Below are positions 38,134-46,590 of a stretch of DNA of 46,590 nucleotides, piece by piece. The stretch comes from Avisuccinivibrio sp964424565. Its GTDB lineage: Bacteria > Pseudomonadota > Gammaproteobacteria > Enterobacterales > Succinivibrionaceae. Positions within the stretch are counted from its first letter, which is position 1. Every line of letters begins with the position of its first letter. The stretch lies in the NCBI GenBank assembly GCA_964424565.1, contig CAYRIZ010000010.1, positions 1 through 46,590 of the forward strand, written 5' to 3'. The notes below the pieces were generated by a model. It did no database searches. It had not been told where the DNA came from and saw nothing but the letters and a program-made list of their open reading frames with translations. The position numbers and the translations under genes are program-made.

Positions 38134-39977
38134 TACATGGTCTCCAGCTTGGATCTGTCACGCACGCCGCCCTTGTCGGCACTGGAAGCCATGGCCGCAT
38201 AGGCCTGCAGGGCAAAGCTGATCTCACGATCGCGGGCCACCGGCTTGAAGGCCTTGCTGCCGCGGGCCTCCATGGCCTGACGACGGGCTGCGAGCTCTTC
38301 GTCGGAGACGTCTATTTCTATGGTGCGGTTGGGAATATCTATTCTGATGAGATCATTTTCCTCGATCAGGGCTATATTGCCGCCATTGGCTGCCTCAGGG
38401 GAGACGTGACCTATGGACAGACCGGAAGAACCGCCGGAGAAACGGCCGTCGGTGACCAGGGCGCACTTCTTGCCCAGACCCATGGACTTCAGATAGGAAG
38501 TGGGATACAGCATTTCCTGCATGCCCGGACCACCGCGCGGACCTTCATAGCGGATCAGCACCACATCACCGGCCTTGACCTTGCCGCCGAGAATACCGTC
38601 CACAGCATCTTCCTGGCTCTCAAAGATCCGGGCCGGTCCCACGAATTTGAGAATGCTCTCATCCACACCGGCAGTCTTCACTATGCAGCCGTCCTGGGCG
38701 AGATTGCCGTACAGCACGGCCAGACCGCCGTCCTGGGAGTAGGCATGGGCCACATCGCGGATGCAGCCTGAGGTGCGATCCTGATCGAGCTCATCGTAGA
38801 AGCTGTCCTGGGAGTAGGCTTTGAGGTTGAAGCGGCCGGCCGGAGCTGCCTTGAAGTAATGCAGCACTTCAGGATCAGAAGTCTTGTCTATGGCGTATTT
38901 GTCTATCTGCTCGCCCATGGTCAGACCGGAAGCGGTTTTGGTGCTGCGGTCGATCAGGCCGGCCTTGTCCAGCTCATTCATAATGGACATGATGCCGCCG
39001 GCGCGGTGCACATCCTGCATATGATAGACCTGAGTGGAAGGGGCAACCTTGCAGATATGCGGGACATGGTGGGACAGGCGGTCTATATCGGCCATGGTGA
39101 AGTCCACGCCGGCTTCCTGGGCCACAGCCAGCAGGTGCAGCACAGTATTGGTGGAACCGCCCATGGCTATGTCCAGGGACATGGCATTCTCAAAGGCTGA
39201 CTTCACGGCTATGGAGCGGGGCAGCACGGAAATATCATCATGCTCATAATAGGCCTTAGCCATGGCCACAATACGCTGGGCGGCGCGCTTGAACAAATCG
39301 CGGCGCAGGGCGTGGGTGGCCAGCAGGGTGCCGTTGCCCGGCAGGGACATGCCCAGGGCCTCGGTCAGGCAGTTCATGGAATTGGCGGTAAACATGCCGG
39401 AGCAGCTGCCGCAGGTGGGGCAGCTGGAGGCTTCCACTTCCCGCACGGTCTCATCGTCCACATCAGGCATGGCGGAGATAATCATGGCATCGATCAAATC
39501 GAGCTTGCGGTTGAGCTTCTGGGACACGCCGGCTTCCATAGGGCCGCCGGACACAAAGATGGCCGGAATGTTCAGGCGCATGGCGGCCATGAGCATGCCG
39601 GGGGTAACCTTGTCGCAGTTGGAAATGCACACCAGGGCATCGGCCTTGTGGGCATTGACCATGTACTCAATGCTGTCGGCTATGATGTCGCGGCTGGGCA
39701 GAGAGTACAGCATGCCGGAGTGGCCCATGGCTATACCGTCATCCACGGCTATGGTATTCATTTCCTTGGCTATGCCGCCGGCCTTTTCTATTTCTGAGAC
39801 CACATACTGACCGACCTCATGCAGATGCACGTGACCGGGAACAAACTGAGTAAAGGAGTTGACCACAGCTACTATGGGCTTGCCGAAATCCTCATCCTTC
39901 ACGCCTGTGGCTTTCCACAGGGCGCGGGCGCCGGCCATCTTCTTGCCTTCGTAGGTTACTGCTGAACGATATTTCAT
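38133..39977 (-). CDS. ilvD: Dihydroxy-acid dehydratase
   Basis: IlvD dehydrates dihydroxyisovalerate and dihydroxymethylvalerate. The 614-residue protein has the iron-sulfur cysteine segments VCISNCDK and SCPTCGSCSGMF and the family block DDGIAMGHSGMLYSLPSR. The start at 39977 (MKYRSAVTYEGKKMAGARALW) matches E. coli IlvD; the open frame runs eight codons further to a TTG at 40001, which is unlikely. No clear ribosome site precedes the ATG. The cluster makes the enzyme oxygen-sensitive in relatives. An inverted repeat separates it from ilvE. Confidence 0.96.
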   Translation of the reverse strand: MKYRSAVTYEGKKMAGARALWKATGVKDEDFGKPIVAVVNSFTQFVPGHVHLHEVGQYVVSEIEKAGGIAKEMNTIAVDDGIAMGHSGMLYSLPSRDIIADSIEYMVNAHKADALVCISNCDKVTPGMLMAAMRLNIPAIFVSGGPMEAGVSQKLNRKLDLIDAMIISAMPDVDDETVREVEASSCPTCGSCSGMFTANSMNCLTEALGMSLPGNGTLLATHALRRDLFKRAAQRIVAMAKAYYEHDDISVLPRSIAVKSAFENAMSLDIAMGGSTNTVLHLLAVAQEAGVDFTMADIDRLSHHVPHICKVAPSTQVYHMQDVHRAGGIMSIMNELDKAGLIDRSTKTASGLTMGEQIDKYAIDKTSDPEVLHYFKAAPAGRFNLKAYSQDSFYDELDQDRTSGCIRDVAHAYSQDGGLAVLYGNLAQDGCIVKTAGVDESILKFVGPARIFESQEDAVDGILGGKVKAGDVVLIRYEGPRGGPGMQEMLYPTSYLKSMGLGKKCALVTDGRFSGGSSGLSIGHVSPEAANGGNIALIEENDLIRIDIPNRTIEIDVSDEELAARRQAMEARGSKAFKPVARDREISFALQAYAAMASSADKGGVRDRSKLETM

Positions 39978-40008
39978 AATTTTTGTCTGCTTGGTTTTCA
40001 ATTAATGC

Positions 40009-40036
40009 AAAAGGCCCGGTTATGGAGCGGGCCTTT
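40009..40036 (-). terminator. Hairpin between ilvE and ilvD
   Basis: On the minus strand a perfect 9-bp stem AAAGGCCCG/CGGGCCTTT is followed by TTGCATTAATT. It is a partial terminator or mRNA processing hairpin that could lower ilvDA expression relative to ilvE. Confidence 0.55.
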
Positions 40037-40094
40037 GGTGTTCCTCAATGGCAGCCGCCTGCGGCTGCCTGCTGCATGAACTGTATCTGCACTA

Positions 40095-41030
40095 CTACTT
40101 GTTGCAGGGATACAGCCAGCCGCGCTTATCCTCGACCTGGCCTCTGACGGTCTCAAAGAAGACCTTCTGCAGCTTCTCGGTAATGGGACCGCGGTGGCCG
40201 CAGCCCACATCAATGCCGTCCACAGAGGCAATAGGAGTGATCTCAGCGGCAGTGCCGGAGAAGAACATTTCATCGGCCAGATACAGCATTTCACGCTGCA
40301 TTCTCTGCTCACGCACTTCCAGGCCGAGCTCTTCACGGGCCAGGGTGATGACGGTGTGGCGGGTAATGCCCGGCAGCAGACCGCAGGTGAAGGGAGCTGT
40401 GTACAGGACACCGTCCTTGATGATGAAGACGTTCTCGCCTGAGCCTTCGGAAATATAGCCGTCGGTATCCAGGGCTATAGCCTCGGTATAGCCGTTCTGA
40501 TGGCACTCATTGGCAATCAGGATGGAGGACAGATAGTTGCCGGCAGCCTTGGCTTCGGTAGGAATGGTATTGGGAGCCAGACGGTGCCAGGAAGAGGTGC
40601 CCACGGCAATACCCTTCTGCAGGCCTTCCTCGCCCAGATAAGCACCCCAGGGAATGGCTCCCACCATGACCTCGGCCTTGACATTTTCAGGCAGACGTAC
40701 GCCCAGACCTATATTGCCTATGAACACCAGCGGACGGATATAGCCTGAATCCATGCCGTTCTCAAGAATAATCTGACGGCAGGCATCCATCACTTCCTCT
40801 TTGGTAAAAGGAATGGGGAAGCGGTAGATCTTGGCTGAATTAAACAGTCTGTCGATGTGTTCCTTCAGACGGAATACACAGGGGCCCTTGGGGGTGCTGT
40901 AGGCACGGATGCCTTCAAACACGGCAGTGCCGTAGTGCAGGGCATGGGACATAACATGGACTGTGGCCTCTTCCCAGGGAACCATAGTGCCGTTGAACCA
41001 AATATACTTGGTAGTACTAGTGTTGGACAT
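40095..41030 (-). CDS. ilvE: Branched-chain amino acid aminotransferase
   Basis: IlvE transfers the amino group in the last step of isoleucine, valine and leucine synthesis. The 311-residue fold-type IV PLP enzyme has the Schiff-base Lys161 in PTEAKAAGNY, the start YIWFNGTMVPWEEATVHVMSHALHYG and SEGSGENVFIIKDG. The length matches E. coli IlvE (309). The ATG at 41030 has GAGG about 10 nt upstream. It is the first gene of the cluster; ilvG and ilvM (acetohydroxyacid synthase) are not next to it. Confidence 0.97.
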   Translation of the reverse strand: MSNTSTTKYIWFNGTMVPWEEATVHVMSHALHYGTAVFEGIRAYSTPKGPCVFRLKEHIDRLFNSAKIYRFPIPFTKEEVMDACRQIILENGMDSGYIRPLVFIGNIGLGVRLPENVKAEVMVGAIPWGAYLGEEGLQKGIAVGTSSWHRLAPNTIPTEAKAAGNYLSSILIANECHQNGYTEAIALDTDGYISEGSGENVFIIKDGVLYTAPFTCGLLPGITRHTVITLAREELGLEVREQRMQREMLYLADEMFFSGTAAEITPIASVDGIDVGCGHRGPITEKLQKVFFETVRGQVEDKRGWLYPCNK

Positions 41031-41305
41031 GTTCAAAGAACCTCAATTAATCTGACATCTCGCAGTTTCAACAATGTAATTCGGGTCTTGTGGTGCAGGT
41101 ACCTAAATCAGCCCCGGGCATCAATGCGGTTAATTTACACCTGAGGGTCAGAAACTGCTCCTGCCGTCCCTTTGCAAAATTTTTTGGATTGAATTGTGTC
41201 GATTTTAGCACGCATACGGTGCAGCGGCGCGGCCCTTTTGTTTTAAGCAGATTTTTACCGGCAGCATACAGATCAGGCAGAAACCATTGCACCACTTTAA
41301 AGCAT
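41031..41305. other. Intergenic region upstream of ilvE
   Basis: These 275 bp contain the candidate ilvE promoter (41202-41210) and a leader of about 165 nt. I looked for an Ile/Val/Leu-rich leader peptide with an attenuator and did not find one. Nothing else is recognisable. Confidence 0.5.
41202..41210 (-). promoter_or_regulatory. Extended -10 promoter element for ilvE
   Basis: On the minus strand TGC is followed by TAAAAT; the start would be near 41195. The -35 region is GC-rich and weak. Confidence 0.5.
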
Positions 41306-41364
41306 AAAAAAGCCGCGGTGATTGCTCAGCCGCGGCAGGTAAAAGAGCGCAGTGAAGCGCTCTT
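41306..41364 (-). terminator. Tandem terminators of the autotransporter gene
   Basis: On the minus strand the first hairpin AAGAGCGC/GCGCTCTT (41343-41364) is followed by TTTT. The second, GCCGCGG/CCGCGGC (41312-41336), is followed by TTTTTT. Both fit intrinsic terminators and lie just after the stop codon at 41388. Confidence 0.88.
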
Positions 41365-41387
41365 AAGCGTTGGGTTTATTCAACAAA

Positions 41388-44300
41388 TCAGAAGGCGTAA
41401 CCTGCATTGAGCATGGCCGTGAAGGCATCGGTATTCTCCGAGCCCTCATAACCCAGCTGCAGCCCCATATTGAAGGCAGAGCAGGAGGCGCTGACACCCA
41501 CGGCCACACCGTAGGTCACAGAGTCGATCACCTCAGTGGACAGAGCGGCGCTGCGGCTGATGCCGGCAAAGGATACCCTGCTGTCGAGCTCATCATCACC
41601 GAAGTTGAAGGAGGCATGCAGATCAACTGCCGGGCTTACCTTCCAGTCTCCGGACTTGATATCAGCGGAGAATTTGACGCCTACAGGAATGGAGAAAATG
41701 TCCAGCTCATCATTGTCCGTGCTGAGGATCACGCCGCGGGCGCTGCTGACCTGATAATCATCCAGCTCCAGATGGGTGTAGCGCAGTCCCAGGTGCGGGG
41801 CAATATCCACCATACCGGCATGTAAGGTGTACATACCCTCAATACCGGCGCTCAGGGCGCTGCTGTCGGCAGAAGCACTGAGCATGCCGAAATCAGACAG
41901 CCCGGAGTAGGCATCAAGATCGTTGTCCACCTCGGTGTAGGTGAGATGAGCCAGCACAGCCAGATCCTCCACCGGGGTAATGTCGGCATAGAGACCCACT
42001 GAGTAGTAGTCAAAATCATTGTCTACAGCAGATCCGGCATCGCTGCCGTCGGCATCACCCTGACCCAGGGAGAACATCACACCGGCTTTAACCGTGTCGG
42101 CAAAGGCGTAATCCACACCCAGGCTGACACCATAGAGGCTGATCTCCGCACCGGCATCCAAACCGTTGGCATCAAAGCCTGAAGCGTCTACATAGCCGTA
42201 AACCGGAGCCAGCCACAGACCAAAGCCGCTGCCTTCAGCAACAGTGAGGTTCATACCGGCATTAAAGCCTGCCCGGGCAGCTATGGCACCTGCAGCCTGC
42301 TGATCTGCCAGATAAGCAGCCTGCACGGCTCCGCCGAACACGGCCAGCCGGGAGGCAGTCTCCAGAGCAGAGGCGCTGCTGCCGCTGATGGCTTCACTAA
42401 AGAAGGCCGTACCGGCATCGCTGAGGTCCACGCTCATGCTGCCGTCCCAGACATCGGAGGCCACGGCGAGGACATAGTTCTGCATGGCAGAGGAAGTCCC
42501 GCTCAGCACGCTGGTATCGGCGGTAAGAGTGGATTCCAGGGCAGAGGCACTGAAGCTCTCACCCTCGGCAATGGTGCCGCTGAACAGGCCGTTGGCCGTG
42601 GTCACCTCCAGATCACCGCCGGACACAACGGCACTGCCGTCTGCGGTGGTAATGAGATTGTCAAACTGCGTCTGGGAAATTAAGACCGGCACTACCACCT
42701 GACCGCCGGCTGCGGTGAGCTGTCCGTCACTGTCTGCCAGCTGTATGGTGTATTCATCATCACCTGAGACCAGGGAGGAAGAGGTAAAGATCAGGGAAGA
42801 GCCCTCACCCAGATAAATGCCGCTGCTGTCTGCATCCTGCAGGGAAGTCAAAGTGTCCAGCAGATCATCGCTGGAGGCGGTGCCGCTCATGACTAGATTG
42901 CTGCCGGAGCTAATGGCCAGACCGGAAGAATTGATCACAGCCAGCGAGGCATAATCAGAGCCTTCCACCAGGCTGCCGCCTGAGAGGTAGGAGGCCACAG
43001 CCTGCTGCAGTTCAGCCAGGGTCATACCCACACCCAGGGCGGCGTTCTGGCCTACTACCACGGAGCCGTCGAGAGTCTGCAGATCAGAGCTCTCACTGTC
43101 ATCTTCAGCTACAGTAAGCTCTCCGCCAAAGCTGCCTGCTGCAGCCAGAGCCACCGGCAGACCAAAATCAGGATCCAGTAGCAGCGTGCTGCCGTTGAGA
43201 TTCAGCGTACCTGCTTCCAGGGTGCCGGAAGAGCCCTCGACATCATCAGTGCTTTCCACACCTACCTGCACCAGGCTGTCTGCCAGCACGTTAATGGTAC
43301 CGGCGGTAACCTGTGAAGATCCGGACACGGTCATACTGCCTGTGGTCAGGGTATCTGCCACCGTCACAGTGCTCTGGGAAGCTACAGCAGCTTCCTCAGT
43401 CAGGGACAAAGTGGAGGCGGTGAGCGTGGAGCTACTGACGCTGAGAGTGCCGGAGGCGCTCACCTCATCTGCAGTGAGCTCAGCTCCCTGCAGGGTAAGT
43501 TCAGCTGTGCTTACAGTGGCGGCGCTCAGGCTGGCTCCCTCCTGCAGCTCTGCTGCTGAGGCGGTCACAGTACCGTCTGCCACACTGACGGAGGCATCGG
43601 CCACGATCAGCTGATCCACCGCAATGGCCGCAGCGCTGTCATCTTCAGAGACTACATTGACTGCAGCCCCTGAGGACACGGTAAGCGAGCCGCTCTCTCC
43701 TGAAATGGTACCTATATCGCCCGAGCCCTGCAGCAGCAGACTGCCGCCGTCGGCAATGGTCACCCCGGCGGTACTGCCGTCGGCGCTCTCCACTATATTG
43801 CCGCTGCTGGTAGAGCCAAACAGGCACAGAGTGTAGTCGGCAGTCACCTCTGCCACTGCGCTGTCCTCAGACAGAATCAGCGCATTCCAGCCGCCGCTGA
43901 TCGGACCGCTGACTTCTACTACTGTGGTCTCTCTGGTGGTTTCGGTGGACCAGGTCAGATACTGCAGATCTTCAGTGTAGGTCAGTACACTGGATTCGGC
44001 TTCGGATTCAGATTCATCTTCAGAAGTCCCCGGATTCAGATCCTGACCGCTGATATTCACCAGACCGGTACCGCCACTCTGCAGGGCAGTAAACAAACTG
44101 TCGGCCAGGGCTGTGGTCAGGCCGTCCTCCCCCAGATCCACATTGCTCAGATCAACATCAATGGAGCCGTTCACACAAACAGCTGAGCTGTTGTAGCTGT
44201 CGGCCGTGGTGAAGCTGTCTGCATCAACTCCCAGTCCCACAGTCTGCGCGGCATCGCCCAAATCCAGGGTGCCCGCTGTTCCTACAGTCAGGGAGGCATT

Positions 44301-46412
44301 GGCATCAACCACCAGGCTGGAGCTTACTGCCAGGGTGCCGTCGATGTCGGCAGCAGCAGAATTCAGCAGGCTGAAGTTTTCTGCATTCAGGGTGCCGTTG
44401 GCATAGACGGTAAGCTCGGACTGGCTGCCGCTGAGGGAAACATCGGTGAAGTTGACGGTAACGTCAGGATTCTCTCCCTCGGAATCACCTATGATAATGT
44501 TGCCGGCACTTGCAGTCAGCTTCTGGGCATTCCAGATACCGCCGTCGTCAAACTCCAGCCAGCCGTCATCCATTTCAATATCGGCACCAATGGTGTGCTC
44601 TGCTTCCGGATCTACCCAGTCCTCAAAATACACCCCGGCCCCGTCTGAAATCAGCAGCGTACCGTCTGTGGTATTGCCGGAGGCGTCAATCAGGGTCAGA
44701 TCACCCATACGTACGCCCAATTGAGTATCCTGCCCGTACAGGGTAAAGGTGCCGTCTGCATCCACGGTCAGAAAGGCATCATCATCGCTCATCAGCTCAA
44801 TGCCGTAGGTGTTGAGGGAGCTGGCGGTAATGGTCAGTTTGTTGGTGTACAGACCTCCGCTGCGATCGGCGGACAGATGATCTGAGCTGAAGAGATCCTG
44901 ACTGATGCTGGCATTGTCGGCGGTTAAGATAATGTATCCGCCTTCATCATACTCGCTGATCACCACCTGACCCATGTTCATCAGGGAGTCTCCGTCTGTG
45001 GTAATCAGCACGGCATCGTCATCTACAGTGATCACCCCGCTGTTGGCCACAGTGAGATTGGACAGATTGTAGTAGCCGTTTTCCAGATTGAGCTCACCGC
45101 CGTCTGCAATGGAGATGGTGCCTGAGCCCAGATCTGCAGCATAGGGCACCAGATCGCTTACGGTCTGCAGGCCCAAAGCATCAAAATCCACGGTATTGCC
45201 GAAATTCAAATCCAGGGAGGCATTGGATCTTATGGACAGGGAGGCATTGTCACCTACCTCCAGGCTGGAGCTTACTGCCAGGGTGCTGTCGGACCATATG
45301 GTAAGATTGGAGCTGCTGAGGGCAACATCGGTGAAATTGACGGTAACGGCAGGATTATCACCCTCGTAATCACCTATGGCAACACTGCTGCCCGCACCTG
45401 CGGTCAGCTTCTGGGCATTCCAGACACCGCCGTCGTCAAAATCAAGCCAGCTGCCACCACTGAGTTCAATATCGGCACCAATGGTGTGCTCTGCTTCCGG
45501 GGTCACCCAGTCCTCAAAATACACGCCGGCCCCGTCTGAAATCAGGAGCGTACCGTCTGTGGCATTGCCGGAGGCGTCGATCAGGGTCAGATCGCCCATA
45601 CGCACGCCCAGCTGAGTATCTTCTCCGTACAGGGTAAAGGTACTGTCTGCATCTACGGTCAGGAAGGCATCATCATCGCTCATCAGCTCAATGCCGTAGG
45701 TGTTGAGGGAGCTGGCGGTAATGGTCAGTTTGTTGGTGTACAGACCTCCGCTGCGATCGGCGGACAGATGATCTGAGCTGAAGAGATCCTGACTGATGCT
45801 GGCATTGTCGGCGGTTAAGATAATGTATCCGCCTTCATCATACTCGCTGATCACCACCTGACCCATGTTCATCAGGGAGTCTCCGTCTGTGGTAATCAGC
45901 ACGGCATCGTCATCTACAGTGATCACCCCGCTGTTGGCCACAGTGAGATTGGACAGATTGTAGTAGCCGTTTTCCAGATTGAGCTCACCGCCGTCTGCAA
46001 TGGAGATGGTGCCTGAGCCCACATCTTCGGCATAGGGTACCAGGTCGCTTACGGTCTGCAGGCCCAAAGCATCAAAATCCACGGTATTGCCGCGGCTCAG
46101 CCACAATGCAGCGTCTTCGGCAATAGCCACTTCACCGTTTATGGATATGGAACCGCCGACAATGCCGACCTCACCTTCCTCTACGCTGATCTTGTGCCCG
46201 GAGCTTACAGTCAGACTGCTGGCCGTGCCATTTCCGGAGATGGTATCAGCAGCAGATTGCGAGATAATATCCCCGCTGGCGGACAAATCAGCCGCCGGCA
46301 CTGCAGCCGCTCCCAGGGCAGCAGCTACAGCCAGGCCCTTGAAGAAAGCTCGGGACAGAATGGATCTATAGGCACTAAGCAGCATAGTCAGTGCCGAACG
46401 TGTTTGTTTCAT
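41388..46412 (-). CDS. Classical (type Va) autotransporter, 1674 residues
   Basis: An extended signal peptide (MKQTRSALTMLLSAYRSILS, then a hydrophobic core to AAAVPAAD near residue 42) directs export. The passenger (about 43-1380) is rich in Ser, Asp, Gly and Thr, with short LTVSSG-like turns typical of a beta-helix. Residues 108-404 and 405-701 are a tandem duplication. The C-terminal 290 residues (from GFGLWLAPVYGYVDASG) form a 12-strand type barrel ending in the terminal Phe (NAGYAF). The passenger should be displayed on or shed from the cell surface. I see no protease triad motif, and the function (adhesin, self-association or other) is unknown. The start at 46412 has GGGAGG 8 nt upstream. 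The gene is monocistronic. Confidence 0.93.
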   Translation of the reverse strand: MKQTRSALTMLLSAYRSILSRAFFKGLAVAAALGAAAVPAADLSASGDIISQSAADTISGNGTASSLTVSSGHKISVEEGEVGIVGGSISINGEVAIAEDAALWLSRGNTVDFDALGLQTVSDLVPYAEDVGSGTISIADGGELNLENGYYNLSNLTVANSGVITVDDDAVLITTDGDSLMNMGQVVISEYDEGGYIILTADNASISQDLFSSDHLSADRSGGLYTNKLTITASSLNTYGIELMSDDDAFLTVDADSTFTLYGEDTQLGVRMGDLTLIDASGNATDGTLLISDGAGVYFEDWVTPEAEHTIGADIELSGGSWLDFDDGGVWNAQKLTAGAGSSVAIGDYEGDNPAVTVNFTDVALSSSNLTIWSDSTLAVSSSLEVGDNASLSIRSNASLDLNFGNTVDFDALGLQTVSDLVPYAADLGSGTISIADGGELNLENGYYNLSNLTVANSGVITVDDDAVLITTDGDSLMNMGQVVISEYDEGGYIILTADNASISQDLFSSDHLSADRSGGLYTNKLTITASSLNTYGIELMSDDDAFLTVDADGTFTLYGQDTQLGVRMGDLTLIDASGNTTDGTLLISDGAGVYFEDWVDPEAEHTIGADIEMDDGWLEFDDGGIWNAQKLTASAGNIIIGDSEGENPDVTVNFTDVSLSGSQSELTVYANGTLNAENFSLLNSAAADIDGTLAVSSSLVVDANASLTVGTAGTLDLGDAAQTVGLGVDADSFTTADSYNSSAVCVNGSIDVDLSNVDLGEDGLTTALADSLFTALQSGGTGLVNISGQDLNPGTSEDESESEAESSVLTYTEDLQYLTWSTETTRETTVVEVSGPISGGWNALILSEDSAVAEVTADYTLCLFGSTSSGNIVESADGSTAGVTIADGGSLLLQGSGDIGTISGESGSLTVSSGAAVNVVSEDDSAAAIAVDQLIVADASVSVADGTVTASAAELQEGASLSAATVSTAELTLQGAELTADEVSASGTLSVSSSTLTASTLSLTEEAAVASQSTVTVADTLTTGSMTVSGSSQVTAGTINVLADSLVQVGVESTDDVEGSSGTLEAGTLNLNGSTLLLDPDFGLPVALAAAGSFGGELTVAEDDSESSDLQTLDGSVVVGQNAALGVGMTLAELQQAVASYLSGGSLVEGSDYASLAVINSSGLAISSGSNLVMSGTASSDDLLDTLTSLQDADSSGIYLGEGSSLIFTSSSLVSGDDEYTIQLADSDGQLTAAGGQVVVPVLISQTQFDNLITTADGSAVVSGGDLEVTTANGLFSGTIAEGESFSASALESTLTADTSVLSGTSSAMQNYVLAVASDVWDGSMSVDLSDAGTAFFSEAISGSSASALETASRLAVFGGAVQAAYLADQQAAGAIAARAGFNAGMNLTVAEGSGFGLWLAPVYGYVDASGFDANGLDAGAEISLYGVSLGVDYAFADTVKAGVMFSLGQGDADGSDAGSAVDNDFDYYSVGLYADITPVEDLAVLAHLTYTEVDNDLDAYSGLSDFGMLSASADSSALSAGIEGMYTLHAGMVDIAPHLGLRYTHLELDDYQVSSARGVILSTDNDELDIFSIPVGVKFSADIKSGDWKVSPAVDLHASFNFGDDELDSRVSFAGISRSAALSTEVIDSVTYGVAVGVSASCSAFNMGLQLGYEGSENTDAFTAMLNAGYAF
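44310..45200 (-). repeat. Internal duplication of the autotransporter, copy B
   Basis: This copy encodes residues 405-701. It is offset from copy A by exactly 891 bp (297 codons). Bases 44773-45130 read as identical to 45664-46021; similarity continues with more differences outside this core. Confidence 0.9.
45201..46091 (-). repeat. Internal duplication of the autotransporter, copy A
   Basis: This copy encodes residues 108-404. The first 200 residues differ from copy B at only a handful of positions (for example AEDVG against AADLG, YGED against YGQD, WVTPE against WVDPE); the last third is more diverged. Confidence 0.9.
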
Positions 46413-46488
46413 GGAAAAAGCCTCCCGAAAAAACCATTTTTCAGCGTTCAGAAATCGCCGATAAAATACGCCTCATTATTACACGTAT

Positions 46489-46527
46489 ATATAATGCTAA
46501 AAAAAAAAAAAAAGCTCACAAGTCAAG
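46489..46527 (-). promoter_or_regulatory. Autotransporter promoter region with a 16-bp A/T homopolymer
   Basis: On the minus strand a good -35 TTGACT (46522-46527) and a -10 like TTATAT (46489-46494) are separated by 27 bp. Sixteen of these are an uninterrupted T-run (A-run on the plus strand, 46499-46514). The spacing is too long for efficient sigma70 use as it stands, so tract length could set expression. Confidence 0.5.
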
Positions 46528-46590
46528 CTATTGTTTCTGGTCCTTCTCAGAATTTTGTTGATGACCCTTTTTGCAGCTCAATCTGACTTT

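Noticed and set aside
41068..41195. Leader peptide and attenuator for ilvE
   Set aside because: No short ORF here is rich in Ile, Val or Leu codons, and no terminator/antiterminator pair is visible.
46194..46586. Plus-strand ORF at the right end
   Set aside because: It is antisense to the autotransporter signal region and includes the poly-A tract; composition and ribosome sites do not support a gene.

Overview
The window is an ordinary stretch of chromosome, GC-rich by eye, from a Gram-negative gammaproteobacterium. The evidence is a class I adenylate cyclase (cyaA) divergent from hemX-hemY, an lptM lipoprotein gene, lpxH, the block dapF-xerC-yigB-uvrD and a classical autotransporter with a C-terminal beta-barrel. 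Similarity recalled from Escherichia coli proteins is high for the housekeeping genes. The gene order has been rearranged and lacks several expected neighbours (hemC, hemD, cyaY, the DUF484 gene, ilvG, ilvM). My inference is a host-associated, fermentative lineage near Aeromonadales/Succinivibrionaceae, but the sequence alone does not prove this. I found no tRNA, rRNA, CRISPR, transposase, integrase or phage genes.

Layout. Bases 1-13.5 kb hold housekeeping genes in short units: yicC; a ybjD-type OLD nuclease; a BamE-like lipoprotein; cysS and ppiB (divergent); lpxH and polA (convergent, with stop codons interlocked in CTAG); yhhQ; trxA; ddl; and rho. Bases 13.5-24 kb are a leftward run: a four-gene YbhGFSR-type exporter, then dapF, xerC, yigB and uvrD. 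Bases 23.8-31.7 kb hold an unrecognised lipoprotein, lysA, the small lipoprotein gene lptM, cyaA, and the divergent hemX-hemY pair with a probable CRP site between them. Bases 31.7-36.5 kb hold a KdgF-like cupin and anmK (leftward), then a marR regulator with a membrane-fusion protein and one ABC-2 permease that has no ATPase gene beside it. Bases 36.5-41 kb are ilvE-ilvD-ilvA (leftward). Bases 41.3-46.6 kb are a 1674-residue autotransporter with a recent internal duplication of 891 bp and a run of 16 A/T pairs in its promoter region.

How the genes work together. Two branched amino-acid routes are represented: diaminopimelate/lysine (dapF, lysA) and isoleucine/valine (ilvE, ilvD, ilvA). Envelope functions are over-represented: LpxH (lipid A), LptM (LPS export), Ddl and AnmK (peptidoglycan synthesis and recycling), three further lipoproteins or anchored proteins, two tripartite-type exporters and one large surface protein. 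DNA maintenance is covered by PolA, UvrD, XerC and the YbjD-like protein.

Several promoters share an extended -10 pattern beginning TGCTA (trxA, ddl, hemX, marR, ilvE). Convergent gene pairs are mostly separated by GC-rich inverted repeats that probably act as bidirectional terminators. The best leads for new biology are the autotransporter locus, the hemXY pair without hemCD, and the MarR-controlled exporter without an ATPase.
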